Below, one piece after another: positions 58,142-64,000 of a DNA stretch of 64,000 nt (position 1 is the stretch's first letter; each line of letters starts with the position of its first letter). The stretch spans positions 62,001-126,000 of the forward strand of contig NZ_LFIJ01000001.1 in the NCBI RefSeq assembly GCF_001187555.1, written 5' to 3'. Under the pieces are notes generated by a model. The model saw nothing but the letters and a program-made list of their open reading frames with translations. It made no database searches and was not told where the DNA came from. The translations under genes and the position numbers were made by a program. The DNA is from Gilvimarinus polysaccharolyticus. Lineage in GTDB: Bacteria > Pseudomonadota > Gammaproteobacteria > Pseudomonadales > Cellvibrionaceae.

Positions 58142-58799
58142 ATGAAAAACATAAAGCTACGGATGATTGCACTGGGGGTGCTCTGTTTTGCGCTAAACGC
58201 TTCTGGCAATGAGCCGCTTAGCCCTAATATTTTTTATGTCGATCAGGGGGGAGGGCGTTGCTCCCTGGGAATTGAGCTTACAGTATGGTCAGGTGGTGCT
58301 TGAAAACAAAGCCGGCGCAACGGTTAAAAATAGTTTGGTGGCGGAGCCTGCCACGCGGGATAAAGAAGGTGATGCCGTACGCTTTACTTGGAATAAGAAA
58401 AAGGTGCTAACGGAGTGGGGCAGCCAGAATGAAGCGGTGTCTACCGTCACTGTGATTAATAAGGCGGGTGCCATTGATTTGTCCGATGTTAAAAATCAGG
58501 TTGCACTGGTTGTTGACTTAAGGGTACTTAAGCGTCCCAAGGACCATGTAACGCTGTCGCTGGAAAGCAACTGGGATTGGGAAAGCCGGGCTTCTATAGC
58601 GTTAAAAAATGTTTTGCGTAAACTCCCTAAAAAACAATGGGTGAGCCTACCTCTACCTTTACAATGCTTTAAAGATGGGGATATTGACTTCACCCGTTTG
58701 ACCTCTATGATGTTGTTGCATACAGACGGTAATCTTGAGTTGGAAATATCCGGCGCTAGACTTGCCGTTTTTCCTCCCGAGCAGGTTACTTGTAACTAA
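58142..58799 (+). pseudogene. Exported galactose-binding-like domain protein, frameshifted
   Basis: The frame from the ATG at 58142 (GGGGG ribosome site) encodes a signal peptide (MKNIKLRMIALGVLCFALNA) and SGNEPLSPNIFYVDQ but stops soon after a run of six G (around 58246-58251). Skipping one base restores EGVAPWELSLQYGQVVLENK and a 180-residue beta-sandwich (NQVALVVDLRVLKRP, LPKKQWVSLPLPLQCF, MMLLHTDGNLELEISGARLAVF) like the C-terminal galactose-binding domain of ExoP-type beta-glucosidases. Restored length is about 218 residues. Either a recent single-base insertion or a sequence error; there is also an in-frame ATG at 58209 but it would lack the signal peptide. Probably a sugar-binding accessory protein. 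Confidence 0.75.
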
Positions 58800-58828
58800 A
58801 TCGGCAAGCACAATAATAAGGGTCAACT

Positions 58829-59527
58829 ATGCGCTACACGCTACTCGCCACCGCACTGATGGGGGTGGCTGTAAGCCTACCTGTATCGGCAGAACCTATC
58901 GATATCACGCACGATCAAAACCTCTGGATGAATGTTTCGTCTTTTGGTGAGGCTCACTGGCTGGGCAATGAAATCCATTTGTTATCTTCGGACAATTGGT
59001 TTTTGTTAACCAAAAAACGCTATGGAGATTTCTCTCTGGAGCTGGAGGTTATCGTGCCAGAGGTCGATGGCGAGTTTATTAACTCGGGTATTATCTTTCG
59101 TGCACAAACCGAGTATTTGGCCGATATTGACAGTCAATTTGCCTATGGTTATCAGGCCGAGGTAGACCCCTCGGAACGCCGCTGGAGCGGCGGGCTGTAT
59201 GAACAGGCCACGCCCAGACAGTGGTTGTTTCCGGTGCATCCAGAGCGATCGGCTCCCGGCGAACACTTAAAAGAAAACTACTCCCCCGAGTGGAGCGAAG
59301 AAAAAGCTGCGGCTTTTAAGGCAGGGCAATGGAACCACTACAAAATTAGCGCTCATGGTTCAGAGATAAAAATATGGGTTAACGAGGTGTTAACTACCCA
59401 CGTGAAAGATACGCACCTTAGTGAGGGTTTTATCGGTATCCAGCACCATGGTAGTAAAGGCTTCGAGCAATCCGGTGATACGGCCTACACGGTTAAATTT
59501 CGCAATATTACCATCGATGAGCAGTAA
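58829..59527 (+). CDS. Exported DUF1080-family protein (3-keto-glycoside hydrolase/lyase-like)
   Basis: 232 residues, signal peptide to about SAEP (22). The jelly roll of PF06439 (3-keto-disaccharide hydrolase) is recognisable: LWMNVSSFGEAHWLGNEIHLLSSDNWFLLTKKRYGDFSLELEVIVPE, NSGIIFRAQ, GYQAEVDPSERRWSGGLYEQ, QWNHYKISAHGSEIKIWVNEVLTTHV, GFIGIQHHG. Proteins of this family cleave glycosides that have been oxidised to 3-keto sugars. It lies between two dehydrogenase/cytochrome genes, which could do that oxidation, and its stop is 1 bp before the next start. Substrate unknown. Confidence 0.88.
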   Translation: MRYTLLATALMGVAVSLPVSAEPIDITHDQNLWMNVSSFGEAHWLGNEIHLLSSDNWFLLTKKRYGDFSLELEVIVPEVDGEFINSGIIFRAQTEYLADIDSQFAYGYQAEVDPSERRWSGGLYEQATPRQWLFPVHPERSAPGEHLKENYSPEWSEEKAAAFKAGQWNHYKISAHGSEIKIWVNEVLTTHVKDTHLSEGFIGIQHHGSKGFEQSGDTAYTVKFRNITIDEQ

Positions 59528-59528
59528 T

Positions 59529-61895
59529 ATGAGCAAGGTATATGTGTTCGCATTGAGCTTAGCGTGGTTGGGGGCTTTACCCGCGTGGGCCGAAGACACC
59601 GATGCAAGTTTTAGTGGCGATCGTGATGGCCATGAAATGCGAGATGTGATTCCCAAACACGAGATCCCCGAAGCACCGATTCTAACGGTTAAGCAAGCTT
59701 TAAAAGGTTTTAGTGTGCAGCCCGGCTTTGTGGTCGAGCCGGTAGTGGTCGAGCCTAACGTGTTTAACCCTGTTGCCATGAGCTTTGATGCCAAAGGCCG
59801 CATGTGGGTAGCGGAGATGACCACTTACATGCCCGATGTGCACGGTAATGGAGAGCTAAAACCCGAAGGCAATATTGTTGTGTTGGAAGATGCCGATGGC
59901 GATGGCGCGGTAGATAAACGCACGATTTTTCTAAGCGATATCATCTTGCCGCGTACGATATCCCAAGTTAAAGGTGGAATTTTTTACGCCGATCAAAACT
60001 CGCTTTATTTTACCGAAGTGTTAGAGCGCGATGGTGAGCTGACACCTGGTACCCGCGAAGTTGTGGACGCTGATTACGCTGAAGGCGGAAACGTAGAACA
60101 CAAGCCGAACACTATGCTTTATGGCATGGATGGCTGGTACTACAACGCTAAGAGTAACCGTAAATACCAAATCTTAGCGCTAGCGGCGAAGCTTCCGCTC
60201 GGTAGTGAAGAGATTTACCGCAATCGATACTGGAAGTTAGTGCGCGCCATTACTGACTATCGCGGTCAGTGGGGGCTGAGCATGGACGATTATGGGCGGC
60301 TGTATCACAACGGAAATAGCTCACCCATTCACGGTGAGTACCTATTGCCCGGATCATTACTTAAAAACCCGGGCTTCTGGCCCAATATGCCGGCTCACTC
60401 TATAGGTGATATTTATGTCTACCCAAGCCGCATGAATCCTGGTGTAAACCGCGGCTATATGGACGGAATGCTGGTAGCGGATGGGCCGAATCGTGGCAAG
60501 TTGGTGGGTTTTACTGCCGCCAGTGGTAGTTTGGTGTATCGCGGGAGTAATTTTCCTCAAAAGTTTTACGGTATGGGGCTAACGCCCGAGCCTGCGGCTA
60601 ACTTAATTAGTGCGCGTTACATTGTGGAAGGTGAGGGTGAGTTAACTGGAAAGCCGGTATATCCCCAGCAAGAATTGTTGACTTCGCAAGATGAGCGTTT
60701 TCGTCCTGTTAATTTGTACAATGCTCCCGATGGCACCGTATATCTATTGGATATGTATCACGGTATTTTGCAGCATAAAGATTTTTTAACCAGTTATTTG
60801 GCCTCGCAGATTAAAGATCGTGAGCTAGATAAAAACAACAATACGATGGGCCGTATTTATCGCTTGCGCTGGCAAGAAAATGCGGCGGCTAAAGTGCCGG
60901 ATTTAAACGGTTTAACAAATGCTGATTTACTACCGCTGCTTGCTCACCCTAATGCTTGGCAGCGCGATACTGCACGCCGATTACTCATTGAGCGCGGTGC
61001 GCAATCCAGTGCCCCGGATATTCGCTCTCTCATTAAGCAGTCGAAAAACCCGGTAGCGATAATTAATGGATTATGGACACTGTATGGTTTGGGCCAAGTG
61101 GATTTGGCTACAGTGAAAGCGTTCATTCCTGATAGTAATGACCAGGTCGCTATGGCGGCTGCCGCTGTTGGTGAGGTTTTGCCGGAAAAAGATCATAAGG
61201 CTTACCATGGACTATTGATGCAGCTAGCGCAATCTGGGTATCCCCGTGCATTGCAGGCGGCTATTTCGGTGTCGGCCATTGAGGGCGGTACAGATGTATC
61301 TAAGTTTGTACTAGAAACCTACCTCGACAAACCCTATATCCGCGAAGCTGTGATCAGTGGCTTGGGGCGCGATGCGAATGAATTTATAGCGCGGATTAAT
61401 GGTGATTACCCAGATGCCGATGTGATGTATGCTTTAAATAATTTGGGGAAAAAGCGTCAAGATGCTACTAACTTTGAGCAGCTCTCAGAGACGGGTAAAG
61501 CTTTGTATAGCATTGGCAAAAAACTTTACAATGGCCGTACCGCCTGTGCCGGCTGCCACGGTGAACACGGCAATGGCGTACCTGGTCTTGGGCCCACTTT
61601 TTGGGATAGTCAGTGGCTAAATAACAAAGAGACTTTGGCCAAAGTATTGCTACATGGTCTAAGTGGATCAATTTGGGTTGGGCCGCATTATTGGAATACT
61701 CAGGCAGTAATGCCGGGCTTTGCTGCCCGCGCGGATATTAGCGATAAGGATTTGGCAGCGGTCGCCACCTATATTCGCAACAGTTGGGGTAATACTCTCG
61801 ACTCCGAAGGAGCTTACACCGAAGAAGAGTTTGCTAAAATTCGGGCAAAAACTGCAGGACGGGCTACTCCGTATAAAGCAGAAAATTTTGAATAA
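59529..61895 (+). CDS. Periplasmic propeller dehydrogenase-like protein with HEAT repeats and cytochrome c
   Basis: 788 residues from the ATG at 59529, 1 bp after the DUF1080 stop; frames opening earlier would overlap that gene. Signal peptide to about PAWAED. Propeller about 50-450 (GFVVEPVVVEPNVFNPVAMSFDAKGRMWVAEM, NIVVLEDADGDGAVDKRTIF, YLLDMYHGILQHKDFLTSYL, MGRIYRLRW), HEAT-like region about 460-640, and a class I cytochrome c domain with CAGCH (673-677) and a likely Met ligand in AVMPGFAA. Related to the protein at 54666 but with a different haem domain. Likely oxidises a sugar in the periplasm and feeds electrons to the respiratory chain. Last gene of the cassette. Confidence 0.87.
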   Translation: MSKVYVFALSLAWLGALPAWAEDTDASFSGDRDGHEMRDVIPKHEIPEAPILTVKQALKGFSVQPGFVVEPVVVEPNVFNPVAMSFDAKGRMWVAEMTTYMPDVHGNGELKPEGNIVVLEDADGDGAVDKRTIFLSDIILPRTISQVKGGIFYADQNSLYFTEVLERDGELTPGTREVVDADYAEGGNVEHKPNTMLYGMDGWYYNAKSNRKYQILALAAKLPLGSEEIYRNRYWKLVRAITDYRGQWGLSMDDYGRLYHNGNSSPIHGEYLLPGSLLKNPGFWPNMPAHSIGDIYVYPSRMNPGVNRGYMDGMLVADGPNRGKLVGFTAASGSLVYRGSNFPQKFYGMGLTPEPAANLISARYIVEGEGELTGKPVYPQQELLTSQDERFRPVNLYNAPDGTVYLLDMYHGILQHKDFLTSYLASQIKDRELDKNNNTMGRIYRLRWQENAAAKVPDLNGLTNADLLPLLAHPNAWQRDTARRLLIERGAQSSAPDIRSLIKQSKNPVAIINGLWTLYGLGQVDLATVKAFIPDSNDQVAMAAAAVGEVLPEKDHKAYHGLLMQLAQSGYPRALQAAISVSAIEGGTDVSKFVLETYLDKPYIREAVISGLGRDANEFIARINGDYPDADVMYALNNLGKKRQDATNFEQLSETGKALYSIGKKLYNGRTACAGCHGEHGNGVPGLGPTFWDSQWLNNKETLAKVLLHGLSGSIWVGPHYWNTQAVMPGFAARADISDKDLAAVATYIRNSWGNTLDSEGAYTEEEFAKIRAKTAGRATPYKAENFE

Positions 61896-61900
61896 GAGAT

Positions 61901-61926
61901 AAAAAGACCCCGCTCGAAGGCGGGGT
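61901..61926 (-). terminator. Terminator between convergent dehydrogenase and GH50 genes
   Basis: A 7-bp stem (ACCCCGC, loop TCGAAG, GCGGGGT at 61907-61926) followed on the minus strand by CTTTTT. It lies 15 bp after the GH50 stop (61942, minus strand) and 12 bp after the plus-strand dehydrogenase stop, so it mainly serves GH50. Confidence 0.85.
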
Positions 61927-61941
61927 AAAGGCTGCTTATAG

Positions 61942-64000
61942 TTACTGGCCGTAGCGCTGCGGATAAAGGTTGTAGTTCACCTCTTTGGCGGCTTTAATCA
62001 TCTCGGGGTAGGGGATGTCGGTTACCGTGACAAAACCAATGTTGGCATTTTCGCCATCAAAGGCGCGTCCGGTCACTGGCTCGTCTACGTACTGAAACCA
62101 ATGTGCTCCCACCATATAGTCTTTCTCTAAAACGCTTTGCATATAATCTTTGTACATCCTAGCGCGATCTTTTTGACTGGCGGCGCTGACGATTCCCGGG
62201 TGATAATTGTCGGAGTCGGTGGTGGCGCCAATATGAAACTCACCAATCACTACCGGCAAATCGACTTCGGTTAAAAAGTCCCACTGGTGAGTTTGCATAC
62301 CCTCTTCGTAAATATTAAAGCTGAGTACGTCACTGTATTTAACGGATGCTTTAATTATCTCGTCGGGCATCCCCCAGTTGGCCATACGTGCGCCCATGTA
62401 CAGGTGATGCGGTAAGTATTCTTTAAGGGTTCCGTGCACCACTTTAAAGTACTGCTCACCGAGCGCCTCTAACAACTTTGATAAGTCGACCACTTGCGCA
62501 TCCGAGTGCTGCTCTGTGCTGGCATTTTCGGCAAACTCGCTCCAGCTACTAAAGTCGGTATTCCAGGCGCGGTTTAACGCTTTAATGCTGGAGTATTGCG
62601 CTTGTAAACGCTCGGTAAACGCTTGCTTGGCTGGGCTTTGGTTTGCATTTTTACTCAGAGCATTGAGAATCACCCCATAGCGCTGCTCGACGCTGCCTTC
62701 GCGCTCGCCCCAGCTTTTTTCATTGTCGATAAAAATACCCACACACCAGGGCGATGCCTGTACGTCTTTGGCGATCACTTCTATAGTGGCACGGGCGCGC
62801 TCGGCAAAGACAGGGTCAAAAAAGTCGGGCATTAAGCCCCAGTGGTTGGTATGGCCCGACAGTGTCTGGTAGTCGCCAATAATCCAGCCGTTGGCAAAGT
62901 AGGGCACCTGTTGGTTGGGGTAAAACGCCGGGTCCACCCAGTTGCCAAAAGAAGTAAAGCCCCAGCTATTCATGCGGTCCAGTGTGACTTCTTCCCACTT
63001 GCGAACATAAGACTCGGGCTCGGTTTCGCCATAGCGGCGCTCTAGGTTGGCACGGTAAAAGCTGTAGGTTTCACCGTGAGGCACAGGCCCTTTATGGGTC
63101 GAGCGGCGGTAGCTGTAGTGATCGGCCAGCGAGTCGTCGTAGCTGGGTAGCCATTCAAACATATCGTGGCGGGTTTCGTTAATCACGTAGCGGGTCTCGC
63201 GTACCTCATCCGAAACTGTAACAATGCCCATAGAGTCTTCCGGCGTGACTTCATCGGCCTGAACCACACGCACGGATGGGTCTTTAAAATCCACCCCGGT
63301 GAGAGTCGTGAGGTTAGACATGCGCACATTGGCCGGGCCATGGGAGAAAAATAAATAACCTTCTGGGTCTACCATCCACCATTTTCCGTCGACTTTTTCG
63401 GTGCGGAAATAACCGGTGGCCTCAAGTTTGGGGCCGTCTTTGTAACCGCCAAAGCGCGATCGATCGCTGGGCCCCGGCTGCTCGGTCAGCTGTTGTAATT
63501 CGCGTTCGGCAATCGCTTTTAATTCGGCCTCGGATAATACTTTTAACGGTGAGTTCTTTTTGGCCGCCTGGCCGAAGCGATCCACCAGATTGCTCGCCCA
63601 CTCGGCGCCGGCATCCGGGTTGGGGCGCAGAACAATATCGCCGATTTCCAGCGTACGGTCTTGCAATACGCCAATGGTGTAAAAAGAGATCTTGGTGATT
63701 TGGCTCATGTCCAGAGTTTGGTGCCAGGAGCGCCACACCATCTTCATTTCGTCGGTAGGCCAGGGCATGGGGTTGGCCCACATACCTTTATCAGTGGCGG
63801 CTTTTTCCCCCGTCAGCGGGAAAAACACCTTGCCTTGATAACCTTTGGGAATGCTTAATTCGCGCGACTGACTGGTGCCGTTTGCGTCGAACAGTTCGAC
63901 GTAAAAGTGCGTGGATACCGGCGACAGGTTGTTAACCTCAAAGGCCAGATTGTAATTATCGAGCCCAGATAAGTCCCAGGGGGTGTTCGGCTCAATATTA
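61942..64000 (-). CDS. GH50 exo-beta-agarase-type enzyme, third paralogue (N-terminus outside window)
   Basis: 686 residues are visible; the open frame continues without a stop to the right edge, so a GTG-initiated frame at 63828 is not the true start. The visible N-terminal part (TPWDLSGLDNYNLAFEVNN) is the same binding sandwich as in the other two GH50s. The barrel follows with acid/base Glu in FIDNEKSWG and nucleophile in VVIGEFHIGA. GRAFDGENANIGFVTVTDIPY closes the protein. It has IGA where the others have NGA after the nucleophile, and a divergent DFKDP region, pointing to a distinct specificity. Signal type cannot be seen. Confidence 0.93.
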   Translation of the reverse strand, partial: NIEPNTPWDLSGLDNYNLAFEVNNLSPVSTHFYVELFDANGTSQSRELSIPKGYQGKVFFPLTGEKAATDKGMWANPMPWPTDEMKMVWRSWHQTLDMSQITKISFYTIGVLQDRTLEIGDIVLRPNPDAGAEWASNLVDRFGQAAKKNSPLKVLSEAELKAIAERELQQLTEQPGPSDRSRFGGYKDGPKLEATGYFRTEKVDGKWWMVDPEGYLFFSHGPANVRMSNLTTLTGVDFKDPSVRVVQADEVTPEDSMGIVTVSDEVRETRYVINETRHDMFEWLPSYDDSLADHYSYRRSTHKGPVPHGETYSFYRANLERRYGETEPESYVRKWEEVTLDRMNSWGFTSFGNWVDPAFYPNQQVPYFANGWIIGDYQTLSGHTNHWGLMPDFFDPVFAERARATIEVIAKDVQASPWCVGIFIDNEKSWGEREGSVEQRYGVILNALSKNANQSPAKQAFTERLQAQYSSIKALNRAWNTDFSSWSEFAENASTEQHSDAQVVDLSKLLEALGEQYFKVVHGTLKEYLPHHLYMGARMANWGMPDEIIKASVKYSDVLSFNIYEEGMQTHQWDFLTEVDLPVVIGEFHIGATTDSDNYHPGIVSAASQKDRARMYKDYMQSVLEKDYMVGAHWFQYVDEPVTGRAFDGENANIGFVTVTDIPYPEMIKAAKEVNYNLYPQRYGQ

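Noticed and set aside
61942-63828. GTG at 63828 as start of the third GH50
   Set aside because: The open frame continues upstream to the window edge with conserved N-terminal sandwich sequence, so the gene is simply cut.
1-64000. CRISPR arrays, tRNA or rRNA genes
   Set aside because: No regularly spaced direct repeats, and no tRNA cloverleaf or conserved rRNA stretches were noticed on reading both strands; a dedicated scan was not possible.

Overview
The window looks like a large polysaccharide-utilisation region for red-algal galactans (agar/porphyran type) from a marine agar-degrading gammaproteobacterium, most likely of the Cellvibrionales (Saccharophagus/Simiduia-like). This rests on the gene families: three GH50 agarase-type enzymes, a GH16 beta-agarase with a ricin-type CBM13, a second GH16, a GH117-like anhydrogalactosidase, a sulfatase, GH29, GH43 and GH2 enzymes, two TonB-dependent receptors of the long Caulobacter/Cellvibrio type, a receptor-associated flavin halogenase, and a 2-keto-3-deoxy-sugar-acid catabolic operon. 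The species assignment is inference; no rRNA or tRNA gene was seen.

Layout. 1-10.7 kb, all minus strand: the start of a TonB-dependent receptor (cut by the window edge), a translationally coupled operon GntR regulator / enolase-superfamily dehydratase / MFS transporter / KDG kinase / KDPG aldolase / lipoprotein GH50, then a second coupled operon IclR regulator / unknown exported protein / SDR. 10.7-19.3 kb, plus strand: an unusual cytosolic cassette of a signal-peptide-less solute-binding-like protein, two CaiB/BaiF CoA-transferases, an enoyl-CoA hydratase, an AldA-like aldehyde dehydrogenase, a cytoplasmic GH2 and a cupin. 19.4-20.8 kb: a decayed IS3-family element inserted in a cytochrome-like gene fragment. 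21-32 kb, plus strand: a GH16 with an apparent discoidin-like domain inserted in the catalytic fold, an SSS symporter, a GH117-like enzyme, an FAD oxidoreductase, an ECF sigma factor, a FecR-LamG anti-sigma and a second GH50. 32-45 kb, mostly minus strand: GH43, fossil gene ends, GH29, a second ECF sigma/FecR-LamG pair, GH16-CBM13, a 1042-residue FG-GAP/ASPIC/Big-2 protein and a CBM6 protein with a nucleoside-hydrolase-like domain. 45-54 kb, minus strand: a frameshifted sulfatase, a tryptophan-halogenase-like protein, and a TonB receptor plus cadherin-like lipoprotein operon. 54.6-61.9 kb, plus strand: two large dehydrogenase/cytochrome c proteins flanking a frameshifted beta-sandwich protein and a DUF1080 protein. 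The window closes inside a third GH50.

How it may work together. GH16 endo-enzymes and exo-acting GH50s would cut the polymer to neoagarobiose-like units; TonB receptors import oligomers; the GH117-like enzyme and GH2 split small products; anhydro-galactose and galactose acids would feed the dehydratase, KDG kinase and KDPG aldolase to pyruvate and a triose phosphate. A recurrent 12-bp palindrome (consensus ATTGTATRCAAT) lies before the GntR operon, both TonB receptors, the halogenase, the IclR/CoA-transferase divergent promoter and the FG-GAP gene, which ties the locus into one candidate regulon. Two ECF sigma/anti-sigma pairs with sugar-binding-like LamG domains suggest a second layer of control by periplasmic glycan sensing. 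The CoA-transferase cassette and the dehydrogenase/DUF1080 cassette do not fit textbook agar catabolism and are the best candidates for undescribed chemistry.
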